From assembly GCF_900103365.1 (NCBI RefSeq), contig NZ_LT629703.1, positions 496,001-560,000 on the forward strand: a stretch of DNA of 64,000 bases. The letters are read 5' to 3'. Position 1 is the first letter of the stretch; each line of letters begins with the position of its first letter. Under the pieces are notes generated by a model. That model saw nothing but the letters and a program-made list of their open reading frames with translations. It was not told where the DNA came from and searched no databases. Source of the DNA: Afipia sp. GAS231. Its GTDB lineage: Bacteria; Pseudomonadota; Alphaproteobacteria; Rhizobiales; Xanthobacteraceae. Shown in pieces: positions 8,560 through 16,206 of the stretch. The translations under genes and the position numbers were made by a program.

Positions 8560-10851
8560 TTATCCGTTGACGCGCTCGACCCGGGCGACGACGGCCTTGG
8601 CGCGCAACTGGGCGATGATAGCGCTGAGATGCTTCAGGTCATAGACCTCGAGATCGATGGTCAGTTCGGTGAAGTCGGGCGAGCGGCGCGACATGCTGAT
8701 ATTGTCGATGTTGCCGTCGTGCTCGGCAATCACGGTGGCGACCTGGGCGAGGCTGCCGGGCTCGTTGACGTTGTCGACGCGGATGCGCGCCGGAAAACGC
8801 TGCGGCATGGTTTCGTCGATGTCCCAGCGCACGTCGAGCCAGCGCTCCGGCTCTTCCTCGAAATCCTTCAGGTCCGGCGACTGGATCGGATAGATCGTGA
8901 TCCCCTCGCCCGGCGAAACGATGCCGACGATACGGTCGCCCGGCACCGCGCCGCCGTTCGGCGCGAACTTGACCGGCAGGTCGGAATTGAGGCCGCGCAC
9001 CGGGATCACCGAGGCGCTGCGCGCCGGATGCGGCGTCGATTGCAGCTTCAGCTTGGCGGCGAGGCCTTTCTTGGCCCCGTAGCGCACCATCCGTTCTTCC
9101 TTGTAGTCGGGATACATCGCGCGGGCGACGTCGGAGGCCTTTAGTTCGCCGCGGCCGACCGACGCCATCACATCCTCGATCGAGGTGCGCGCCAGCCGGG
9201 GCAAGGCCCCCTTCAGCTTGTCGTCGGCATATTCGATCTTGGCGCGGGCAAACAGGCGGTCGACGATGCGGCGGCCGAGGCCGGCATATTGGTCGCGCAC
9301 CGCGGTGCGCGTCGCGCGCCGGATCGCCGCCCGCGCCTTGCCGGTGACGGCCAGCGATTCCCAGGCCGACGGCGGCGCCGACTGCGCCTGCGAGGTCAAG
9401 ACCTCGACCTCGTCGCCGTTCTGCAATTCAGACGACAGCGGCGCGAACTTGCCGTTGATCTTGCAGCCGACCGCGCTGTTGCCGACATCGGTGTGCACGG
9501 CGTAGGCGAAGTCGATCACATTGGCCTGACGCGGCAGCGCGATCAGCTTGCCCTTCGGCGTGAAGCAGAACACCTGGTCGTGGAACAGCTCGAGCTTGGT
9601 ATGTTCGAGAAACTCTTCCGGATTGGAGCTTTCCGAGAGGATGCCGACGGTGTGGCGCAGCCAGGCAAAGGCCGAGGATTCATGCTTGAGCCGCTCGGTC
9701 GGCGAACCCATGCCTTCCTTGTAGAACGCATGCGCCGCGATGCCGAATTCGGCGATCTGGTTCATTTCCTCGGTGCGGATCTGCAGTTCGACGCGCTGGT
9801 TGCCGGGACCGATCACCGTGGTGTGGATCGAGCGATAGTCGTTCTGCTTCGGCGTCGAGATGTAATCCTTGAAGCGCCCAGGCACGACGGGCCAGGTGGT
9901 GTGCACGACGCCGAGCGCGCGGTAGCAGGCCTCGACATCCGGCATCACCACGCGGAAGCCGTAGATATCCGACAACTGCTCGAAGCCGACCGACTTGCGC
10001 TCCATCTTGGTCCAGATCGAAAACGGCTGCTTGCGGCGGCCATAGACCCGCGCGGCGACGCCGTTCTTCTGCAGGTTCTTGGAGAGGCTGCTTTCGATCT
10101 CGCCGATCAGGTTGCGGTTGCGGTCGGCCAGCGCGTCGAGTCGCTGCATCACCACCGCATAGGCTTCCGGATCCAGCGTGTGGAAGGAGAGGTCTTCGAG
10201 CTCTTCCCGCATCTCCTGCATACCCATGCGGCCGGCGAGCGGGGCATAGATGTCGAGCGTCTCCTCGGCGATGCGGCGGCGCGAGGCGTGCGGCACGAAT
10301 TCCAGCGTGCGCATGTTGTGCAGGCGGTCGGCGAGCTTGACCAGCAGCACGCGGACGTCGTCGGCGATGGCGAGCAGCAGCTTGCGCAGGTTCTCGGCCT
10401 GCTTGGCTTCGCGCGAAACCAGCTCCAGCCGCTTCAGCTTGGTCAGTCCCTCGACCAGCTTGCCGATCTCGTGGCCGAAGACATGGTCGATCTCGGCGCG
10501 CGTCGCCTCGGTATCCTCGATGGTGTCGTGCAGAAGTGCTGCGACGATGGTGGCGTCATCGAGCTTAAGCCCGGTCAGGATCGCCGCGACTTCGAGCGGA
10601 TGCGAGAAATAGGGATCGCCGGACGCGCGCGTCTGCGTGCCGTGCGCCTTCATGGCGTAGACATAGGCGCGGTTCAGCAGGTCTTCGTTGGTATCGGGAT
10701 TATACGACCTGACCCGATCGACGAGATCGTATTGCCGCATCATGCGCGCGCGGGGCGTCTTCGGCCGCTCCACCACCGGCGACGTCGGCGCCACCGCAAC
10801 CTGCTCGGTTGCGGCCTGCATCTGCCGGGGGCTGCGGCGCCAAAACGCCAT
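8560..10851 (-). CDS. rel: Bifunctional (p)ppGpp synthetase/hydrolase Rel
   Basis: The 763-residue protein makes and degrades the alarmone (p)ppGpp. Domains in order: an HD hydrolase with 'YFSHPLEVA' and the intact 'HDTIEDT' near residue 110, a synthetase domain ('YGFRVVMPDVEACYRALGVVH', 'NDYRSIHTTV'), a TGS domain around 415-480 ('TPKGKLIALPRQANVIDFAY'), a zinc-finger/helical region and a C-terminal ACT domain. Both catalytic halves look complete, as expected for the single long RSH enzyme of alphaproteobacteria. An alternative start is the Met pair at about residue 37. rpoZ lies just upstream, as with spoT in many proteobacteria. Confidence 0.95.
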   Translation of the reverse strand: MAFWRRSPRQMQAATEQVAVAPTSPVVERPKTPRARMMRQYDLVDRVRSYNPDTNEDLLNRAYVYAMKAHGTQTRASGDPYFSHPLEVAAILTGLKLDDATIVAALLHDTIEDTEATRAEIDHVFGHEIGKLVEGLTKLKRLELVSREAKQAENLRKLLLAIADDVRVLLVKLADRLHNMRTLEFVPHASRRRIAEETLDIYAPLAGRMGMQEMREELEDLSFHTLDPEAYAVVMQRLDALADRNRNLIGEIESSLSKNLQKNGVAARVYGRRKQPFSIWTKMERKSVGFEQLSDIYGFRVVMPDVEACYRALGVVHTTWPVVPGRFKDYISTPKQNDYRSIHTTVIGPGNQRVELQIRTEEMNQIAEFGIAAHAFYKEGMGSPTERLKHESSAFAWLRHTVGILSESSNPEEFLEHTKLELFHDQVFCFTPKGKLIALPRQANVIDFAYAVHTDVGNSAVGCKINGKFAPLSSELQNGDEVEVLTSQAQSAPPSAWESLAVTGKARAAIRRATRTAVRDQYAGLGRRIVDRLFARAKIEYADDKLKGALPRLARTSIEDVMASVGRGELKASDVARAMYPDYKEERMVRYGAKKGLAAKLKLQSTPHPARSASVIPVRGLNSDLPVKFAPNGGAVPGDRIVGIVSPGEGITIYPIQSPDLKDFEEEPERWLDVRWDIDETMPQRFPARIRVDNVNEPGSLAQVATVIAEHDGNIDNISMSRRSPDFTELTIDLEVYDLKHLSAIIAQLRAKAVVARVERVNG

Positions 10852-11073
10852 CGAATCACTGCCTTGTTCCGCGGACCGGATTGGCCCGCTTTTGGATATT
10901 TAATGCGCTTTCGAACGAAGCTGCACCCTTATCGGAGCCCAGAAACGTTCACTTTCGCACGGCTCCGGGCCATCCAACGCCCAACCCGTGGCCAGCTTGC
11001 GGCGAAAATCGCTTCCGGCGATTTCGGCTGCCTCCGAAGGCAGCACGGTAACCGCGAAAATGTCAACAAAAGC

Positions 11074-11101
11074 AAAGGCCCGGACGGAGGTCCGGGCCTT
11101 T
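11074..11101 (-). terminator. Rho-independent terminator downstream of rpoZ
   Basis: A perfect 12-bp stem AAAGGCCCGGAC / GTCCGGGCCTTT (11074-11085 and 11090-11101) has a 4-nt loop. On the minus strand it is followed by a T-rich stretch, 40 bp after the rpoZ stop. It separates rpoZ from rel transcription. Confidence 0.85.
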
Positions 11102-11140
11102 TGACAGATCGGGGAGTTCGGGACGTCCCTCGATGAGGGA

Positions 11141-11533
11141 TTATTCGTCCTCTTCGGGCTGCTCTTCCGGCGGAGCCAGACCTTCGAGGCCCTTCAGGAG
11201 CTCTTCCTCGGTCATCCGCTCGACCGCGACTTCGGTGTCGTCGGCATCGACGCTGGCGCCGGCCGAGCCGATCAAGGGCACGGTATCGGGCTCTGGCTCG
11301 TCGACCTCGACGAATTTCTGCAGGGAATGAACCAGCTCTTCCCGCAGGTCTTCCGGGGAGATGGTGGAATCGGCGATTTCCCGCAGCGAAACCACGGGAT
11401 TTTTGTCGTTGTCGCGATCAACCGTGAGTTGTGAACCCGAAGAAATCATCCGGGCGCGATGTGCTGCCAGCAGCACCAGGTCGAACCGGTTGTCGACCTT
11501 GTCAATGCAATCTTCCACGGTGACGCGCGCCAT
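11141..11533 (-). CDS. rpoZ: RNA polymerase omega subunit
   Basis: The 130-residue protein has the omega opening '[28 protein letters not shown]' (first motif residues visible at 1-18) and '[14 protein letters not shown]'. The C-terminal half is an acidic extension typical of alphaproteobacterial omega. Omega chaperones beta-prime and helps ppGpp binding, which fits its position upstream of rel. Confidence 0.95.
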   Translation of the reverse strand: MARVTVEDCIDKVDNRFDLVLLAAHRARMISSGSQLTVDRDNDKNPVVSLREIADSTISPEDLREELVHSLQKFVEVDEPEPDTVPLIGSAGASVDADDTEVAVERMTEEELLKGLEGLAPPEEQPEEDE

Positions 11534-11576
11534 AGACTGTCGCTCCGTTAAATGGGGCCCAATATGTCGGTTATAG

Positions 11577-11886
11577 GGGGCTAGTTATAGCGATAGGTGG
11601 GGTTTCGCAAGACTAAATTTGTGATTTGCGTTCCTAATGGGCTCTGCTAACCCACCCCGGGGCCAGAAGGCCGGAGCGTCCACACGCGGCTGGGTAGCCG
11701 TACAGGACAAGTAAATCTCTTCATTGCAGCACTAAAAGACTAGGTTTTTCGCCCTCCCCTCACCATAATTGCAGTGGTGACTGTGGTGGGGCCAGATTCA
11801 CCGAACTTTAGGCAGCGGAATAAAAAAGTGCGCGCGGTCGATTGCCGCTGCGCTAAAAACGTTAACACTCACGCGAGAACCACTTG
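11577..11886. other. Intergenic region with stem-forming segments, possible RNA gene
   Basis: This 310-bp divergent gap has no convincing ORF. It contains several short stems: GGCC-AGAA-GGCC near 11661, a nested GTCC...GGAC enclosing CGGCT-GGGT-AGCCG near 11680-11710, and partly complementary CCCCTCACC/GGTGGGG segments near 11755-11790. I looked for the ANDN tag and T-loop of tmRNA on both strands and found neither. It probably holds the divergent promoters of rpoZ and the NYN gene and may encode a small RNA. Confidence 0.3.
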
Positions 11887-12519
11887 ATGTCACCAGTTTC
11901 CAACAAGATCGCGCTTTTCATCGATGGCGCCAACCTCTACGCAACCGCCAAGACGCTCGGCTTCGACATCGACTACAAGCGCCTTCTCAAGGAATTCCAG
12001 AGCCGCGGCACGCTGGTGCGCGCGTTCTACTACACGGCGATCATCGAGGATCAGGAATACTCGTCGATCCGCCCGTTGATCGATTGGCTCGACTACAACG
12101 GCTACACCGTCGTCACCAAGGCGACCAAGGAATTCATCGACGCCAGCGGCCGCCGCAAGGTGAAGGGCAATATGGACATCGAACTCGCGGTCGATGCCAT
12201 GGAACTCGCCGAACATGTCGACCAGATCGTGCTGTTCTCCGGTGACGGCGATTTCCGCTCGCTGGTCGAAGCCGTGCAGCGGCGCGGCGTTCGCGTCACC
12301 GTGGTTTCGACGATTTCGAGCCAGCCGCCGATGATCGCCGACGAACTGCGGCGCCAGGCCGACGTCTTCACCGACCTGGTCGAACTGCAGTCCAAGCTCG
12401 GCCGCGATCCTTCCGAACGCCCTGCCCCGCGCGAGCCGCGGCATCACGCCCCGCAATTCCTGCAGCGCGCGACCACCATGGCGCCCCGCGGCGCCGACGA
12501 CGAAGAATTCGACGATTGA
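11887..12519 (+). CDS. NYN-domain (LabA/DUF88) protein
   Basis: The 210-residue protein has a PIN-like NYN nuclease fold: 'ALFIDGANLYATAK' with the first acidic residue, 'GNMDIELAVDAMELA' and 'IVLFSGDGDFRSLVEAV'. These give the Asp cluster (D, D, D) expected for metal-dependent RNA cleavage. The C-terminal 45 residues are Pro/Arg-rich and disordered. I chose the ATG at 11887 over the TTG one codon earlier. The family is inferred to act on RNA; the substrate is unknown. Confidence 0.85.
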   Translation: MSPVSNKIALFIDGANLYATAKTLGFDIDYKRLLKEFQSRGTLVRAFYYTAIIEDQEYSSIRPLIDWLDYNGYTVVTKATKEFIDASGRRKVKGNMDIELAVDAMELAEHVDQIVLFSGDGDFRSLVEAVQRRGVRVTVVSTISSQPPMIADELRRQADVFTDLVELQSKLGRDPSERPAPREPRHHAPQFLQRATTMAPRGADDEEFDD

Positions 12520-12551
12520 GCGTCATGCCATCAACTGCTAGGCCTCGGTTC

Positions 12552-12598
12552 TAGAGCCCGGTTCTGATCGGATCAGAACCGGGCTCTATCTTTTGTTT
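12552..12598 (+). terminator. Terminator-like palindrome after the NYN gene
   Basis: An 18-bp arm (12552-12569) is perfectly inverted at 12571-12588 with a one-base centre, followed by TCTTTTGTTT. It starts 32 bp after the NYN stop. A related palindrome with a TTCTGATT/AATCAGAA core occurs at 54937-54953, so it is also a member of a dispersed family. Confidence 0.7.
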
Positions 12599-12599
12599 G

Positions 12600-12648
12600 A
12601 CGCGTTTTCTTTACGCGAACCGGTTTCCACTTCGCTTGAAAACGCTTT
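12600..12648. repeat. GCGTTTTC...GAAAACGC dispersed palindrome
   Basis: Ends GCGTTTTC (from 12602) and GAAAACGC (to about 12645) are inverted, enclosing ACGCGAACCGG and CCACTTCGC segments. I recognise this arrangement as a very common intergenic repeat of Bradyrhizobium-type genomes. Confidence 0.65.
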
Positions 12649-12671
12649 AGGAAAACCGAGGCCTTTTTGTT

Positions 12672-13322
12672 TTGGCTAACGCCATCAGCTCTTCCACACA
12701 ACCCGACCGCAACTGCCCGCTGTGCCCGCGGCTCGTCGAGTTTCGCGCAGAAGCCAGGGAGCTCCACCCCGACTGGTTCAATTCTCCGGTGCCCGCATTC
12801 GGCGATGCCAAGGCCCGGCTGCTGATCGTCGGTCTCGCACCGGGCATGCAGGGCGCCAACCGCACCGGACGCCCCTTCACCGGCGACTACGCCGGCGACC
12901 TGCTCTATGCCACCTTGCTGGAATATGGCTTTGCCAAGGGCGTCTATCAGGCGCGGCCTGACGACGGGCTCAAGCTGGTCGACTGCCGGATCGGCAACGC
13001 GGTGCACTGCGTGCCGCCGCAGAACAAGCCGCTGCCGGTCGAGATCAATACCTGTCGGCAATTCCTGATCGCTGGGATGGCCGGGATGCCGAACCTTCGC
13101 GCCATCGTAGCCCTCGGCCGGATCGCCCATGACTCGACGTTGAAGGCACTGGGCATTCGCAACGCGGCGGCGCCGTTCGCGCACGGCGCGGTGCACGAGG
13201 CCGGCCGTTTTCGGCTTTACGACACCTATCATTGCTCGCGCTACAACACGAATACGCGGGTGCTGACGCCGGAAATGTTTCGGAAGGTGTTCGCGACAGT
13301 GCGCGCCGATTTGGATTCGTAG
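12672..13322 (+). CDS. Uracil-DNA glycosylase, family 5 (UDGb-type)
   Basis: The 216-residue protein removes uracil and other deaminated bases from DNA. The UDGb hallmark 'GLAPGMQGANRTGRPFTGD' spans 54-72, with no polar Asp/Asn activator in motif A, as in family 5. The C-terminal motif is 'HCSRYNTNTRVLT'. Cys15, Cys18, Cys113 and Cys128 are placed to ligate a 4Fe-4S cluster. The start is a TTG at 12672 with only a weak upstream ribosome site, so the true start is uncertain. Confidence 0.85.
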   Translation: MANAISSSTQPDRNCPLCPRLVEFRAEARELHPDWFNSPVPAFGDAKARLLIVGLAPGMQGANRTGRPFTGDYAGDLLYATLLEYGFAKGVYQARPDDGLKLVDCRIGNAVHCVPPQNKPLPVEINTCRQFLIAGMAGMPNLRAIVALGRIAHDSTLKALGIRNAAAPFAHGAVHEAGRFRLYDTYHCSRYNTNTRVLTPEMFRKVFATVRADLDS

Positions 13323-13325
13323 TTC

Positions 13326-13405
13326 GTAGGGTGGGTTAGCCGAAGGCGTAACCCACCGCGCGGTTGGCGACGCGGTGGGTTACGGCTCCGCCTAACCCAC
13401 CCTAC
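13326..13405. repeat. Nested inverted repeat between convergent genes
   Basis: Outer arms GTAGGGTGGGTTAG (13326-13339) and CTAACCCACCCTAC (13392-13405) enclose inner arms at 13347-13360 and 13371-13384, all exact. Lying between convergent stops, it can act as a bidirectional terminator; it is a known style of rhizobial dispersed repeat. Confidence 0.8.
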
Positions 13406-13412
13406 AGGACCG

Positions 13413-13988
13413 TCAAACCGGATTGTCCTGCAGCCATGCCAGCACGTCGCCGGCATTCCGGTCGGGCGGAAACACCGGATAGAACACGTGGGTGATGACA
13501 CCGTCATCGACGATCAGCGCCAGCCGCTTGATCAGCGTCAGTCCCGCCACTTCCATCGTCGGCAGGTTCAAGGCGCGGCTCAGCGCCAGCTTTTCATCCG
13601 ACAACACCGGAAACGGCAGATGCAGCCGTGACGCCATCTCGGTCTGATAGACGTTGTCCTGCGTCGACAGCCCGAACACGTATTTGGCGCCGGCGGCCTT
13701 GAGCTCCGCAAAGAGATCGCGGAACGAACAGGTTTGCGGAGTGCAGCCGCGCGCGCCCGGGATCATGTCCCAATCATCGACCAGGCTGATCTTGCCGGGC
13801 TCGCCGGTTCGCGGATAGGCGAACACGACGGTGCGGCCTATCAACATCGACAGATCTACCGCGGTGTCGTCGGTGGCCAGCAGGCTGAGCGAAGGGACCC
13901 TCTTGCCCTTCAGATGCTTCGCGGCGCCGTCATCCGTTGGCGCCGGAATCTTGCTCCAGTCGACTTCGAGCAGGTTGGGTTGAGCCAT
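13413..13988 (-). CDS. Peroxiredoxin, BCP/PrxQ type
   Basis: The 191-residue cytosolic thiol peroxidase reduces peroxides. The motif 'GCTPQTCSFRD' puts the peroxidatic Cys82 and resolving Cys87 five residues apart, matching the E. coli Bcp pattern GCTVQACGLRD. Upstream is 'VVFAYPRTGEPG', which replaces the usual FYPKDxTPG. No signal peptide is present. It is convergent with the glycosylase gene; smpB lies upstream on the same strand. Confidence 0.9.
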   Translation of the reverse strand: MAQPNLLEVDWSKIPAPTDDGAAKHLKGKRVPSLSLLATDDTAVDLSMLIGRTVVFAYPRTGEPGKISLVDDWDMIPGARGCTPQTCSFRDLFAELKAAGAKYVFGLSTQDNVYQTEMASRLHLPFPVLSDEKLALSRALNLPTMEVAGLTLIKRLALIVDDGVITHVFYPVFPPDRNAGDVLAWLQDNPV

Positions 13989-14004
13989 GTGGCGAACCTC
14001 AAGT

Positions 14005-14088
14005 TAGCGAATAGCGAATGGCGAGTAGCGAATGGAAGTACAAATAGTAGAGAACTACCCTATTCGCTACCCTATTCGCCATTCGCCG
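14005..14088. repeat. Tandem/inverted GCGAATAG repeats
   Basis: Left arm has AGCGAAT units at about 14006, 14013 and 14027; right arm (14049-14088) has the reverse complements ATTCGCT/ATTCGCC in the same spacing. The whole forms a hairpin running up to the smpB stop codon. Confidence 0.65.
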
Positions 14089-14562
14089 CTATCCCCTCGC
14101 CCGCAACAGGCGACCTTTTTCACGACCCCAGTCGCGCTTCTTTTCGCTCTCGCGCTTGTCGTGCAGCTTCTTGCCCTTGGCGACCGCCAGCAACAGCTTG
14201 GCGCGCCCGCGCTCGTTGAAATAGAGTTTTAGCGGAATCAGCGTCATGCCGTCGCGATCGACCGCGCCCATCAGCTTGTTGATCTGCTTCCGGTGCAGCA
14301 GCAGCTTGCGCGGCCGTTTCGGCTCGTGGTTGAAGCGGTTGGCCTGCAGATATTCGGGAATGTTGGCGTTGATCAGCCAGATCTCGCCGTCCTTGGTATC
14401 GGCATAGGACTCCGCAATCGTGGTCTTGCCGTTGCGGATCGATTTCACTTCGGTGCCGGTCAACGCGATGCCGGTCTCGATGGTGTCCTCGATCGCGTAA
14501 TTGAACCGCGCCTTGCGGTTTTCGGCGACGACCTTGATCGGGCGTTCGTTCTTCTCGGCCAC
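14089..14562 (-). CDS. smpB: SsrA-binding protein SmpB
   Basis: The 157-residue RNA-binding protein partners tmRNA in trans-translation. Motifs include '[27 protein letters not shown]' core elements ([14 protein letters not shown]), '[14 protein letters not shown]' and the basic tail '[16 protein letters not shown]' that enters the A site. The tmRNA gene itself is not evident in this window. Confidence 0.96.
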   Translation of the reverse strand: MAEKNERPIKVVAENRKARFNYAIEDTIETGIALTGTEVKSIRNGKTTIAESYADTKDGEIWLINANIPEYLQANRFNHEPKRPRKLLLHRKQINKLMGAVDRDGMTLIPLKLYFNERGRAKLLLAVAKGKKLHDKRESEKKRDWGREKGRLLRARG

Positions 14563-14563
14563 A

Positions 14564-14980
14564 TCAAGCCTTCTTGAGGAGATCGCGGATCTCGGTCAGC
14601 AGCGCCACCTCGGCCGACGGCGTCGGTGGCTCGGCGGGTTTTGCTTCATCCTTCCGCTTCAACGTGTTCATGGCGCGAATGACCATGAACAGCACGAAGG
14701 CGATGATCGCGAAATTGATCGTCAGTGTGAGGAAATTGCCCCAAGCCAGCACAGCGCCCTGCTTTTTGGCGTCGGCCAGATTGGTTGCCGTGACCGCCTT
14801 CGAAAGCCCGGTGAAATAGTTCGAGAAATCGAGGCCGCCCGTGATCGCGCCGACGATCGGCATGATGACATCGCCGACCAGCGAGGTCACGATCCCGCCA
14901 AAGGCCGCGCCGATGATGACGCCGACCGCGAGGTCGACGACATTGCCCTTCATGGCAAATTCGCGGAATTCCTTCAGCAT
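14564..14980 (-). CDS. mscL: Large-conductance mechanosensitive channel MscL
   Basis: The 138-residue inner-membrane channel releases solutes under hypo-osmotic shock. It begins '[31 protein letters not shown]', the first pore helix, with a second helix '[22 protein letters not shown]' and a C-terminal helical bundle. The gene ends two bases before the smpB start region, so the two are probably co-transcribed. Confidence 0.96.
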   Translation of the reverse strand: MLKEFREFAMKGNVVDLAVGVIIGAAFGGIVTSLVGDVIMPIVGAITGGLDFSNYFTGLSKAVTATNLADAKKQGAVLAWGNFLTLTINFAIIAFVLFMVIRAMNTLKRKDEAKPAEPPTPSAEVALLTEIRDLLKKA

Positions 14981-15020
14981 GTTAGACTCCCCACTTCGTT
15001 CGACAGGCGAAGAACCGGCT

Positions 15021-15911
15021 TTAATTGATCAAGCCGGCATGCACCATGGCGTCGCGGATCACCACGCCGGTCGGCGGCGTCACCGTCATCAGCGGCAGGC
15101 GCACTTCTTCTTCCAGCCGCCCCAACAGCTTGAGGCCATGCTTGGCTCCGGCGAGGCCCGGCTCCTTGAAGATGGCATCATGCAGCGGTGTCAACCGGTC
15201 CTGAATTTTCAGTCCGGTGGCATAATCGCCCTTGAGGACCGCGGACATCAGATCGGCGCACAGCTTTGGCGCCACATTGGCAACGACCGAGATGCAACCA
15301 TGTCCGCCCGCGGCCATATAGGCCAGCGCCGTCATGTCCTCGCCGGAAAGCTGGATGAAATCAGGTCCCATCGCGTGGCGCTGCTGCGAGACGCGGGCAA
15401 GATTGGCGGTGGCGTCCTTGACGCCGGCGATGTTCTTCAGTTCGAACAGCCGGGTCATGGTCTCCACGGACATGTCGACAACGGAACGCGGCGGGATGTT
15501 GTAGATGATGATCGGGATGCCGATCGCATCGTTCACCGCCTTGAAGTGCTGATACATCCCTTCCTGGGTCGGCTTGTTGTAATACGGCGTCACCACCAGC
15601 ACGGCATCGGCGCCCGCCTTCTCGGCGTGGACAGCCAGATCGACGGCTTCGCGCGTCGAGTTCGAGCCGGCGCCGGCGATCACGGGCACGCGACCCTTTG
15701 CCTCATCGATGCACATCTCGACCACCCGGTGATGCTCATCATGGCTGAGCGTCGGGCTCTCTCCGGTAGTGCCGACGGGAACGAGACCGTGCGATCCCTG
15801 CTCGATCTGCCAGCTCACGAGGCCGCGGAGGGCCGTTTCGTCGAGCGAGCCGTTCTTGAATGGCGTGACCAAGGCGGTGAAAGACCCCCGGAAATTTGTC
15901 TTGGCTGCCAT
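15021..15911 (-). CDS. dapA: 4-hydroxy-tetrahydrodipicolinate synthase
   Basis: The 296-residue TIM-barrel enzyme condenses pyruvate with aspartate semialdehyde, the first committed step to diaminopimelate and lysine. The Schiff-base Lys165 is in 'GVKDATAN', Tyr137 in 'IYNIPPR', and 'GTTGESPTL' (48-56) binds pyruvate. It is divergent from the transglycosylase gene, joining cell-wall precursor supply and wall remodelling in one neighbourhood. A separate DapD-type gene lies at 49006-49977. Confidence 0.96.
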   Translation of the reverse strand: MAAKTNFRGSFTALVTPFKNGSLDETALRGLVSWQIEQGSHGLVPVGTTGESPTLSHDEHHRVVEMCIDEAKGRVPVIAGAGSNSTREAVDLAVHAEKAGADAVLVVTPYYNKPTQEGMYQHFKAVNDAIGIPIIIYNIPPRSVVDMSVETMTRLFELKNIAGVKDATANLARVSQQRHAMGPDFIQLSGEDMTALAYMAAGGHGCISVVANVAPKLCADLMSAVLKGDYATGLKIQDRLTPLHDAIFKEPGLAGAKHGLKLLGRLEEEVRLPLMTVTPPTGVVIRDAMVHAGLIN

Positions 15912-16206
15912 GGACTTCCTCCAAACGCTTCAGATACGGCACGACCGATCATGGGATTTCAATTCATACCGGGTCCGGCGATCAGGCGAAAGGCCGTTCC
16001 GGCATGGCCCGCCAGCGCCCTGTCTCGCTGTCTTTTCTCAAGGCCGATCCCGGACCGTTTCAGGCGGTAACGTAATAGCCGCGATTTTGCCGTGGTGATG
16101 GCGCAAACAGGCGCCGCCGCGACGTTTTTATCATTTTGTCCACATATTCAATCAAATAGACGTAAGCCTTGAGCGATTGAATGATTCGCCTCCGCAGAGG
16201 AAAGCC

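Noticed and set aside
9289-11136. A 615-codon plus-strand frame opposite rel
   Set aside because: It is an antisense shadow of a strongly conserved gene, with His/Arg/Asp-rich composition and no motif.
11577-11886. tmRNA (ssrA) gene
   Set aside because: No ANDN-type tag, no alanine-tRNA-like acceptor stem or T-loop was found on either strand.
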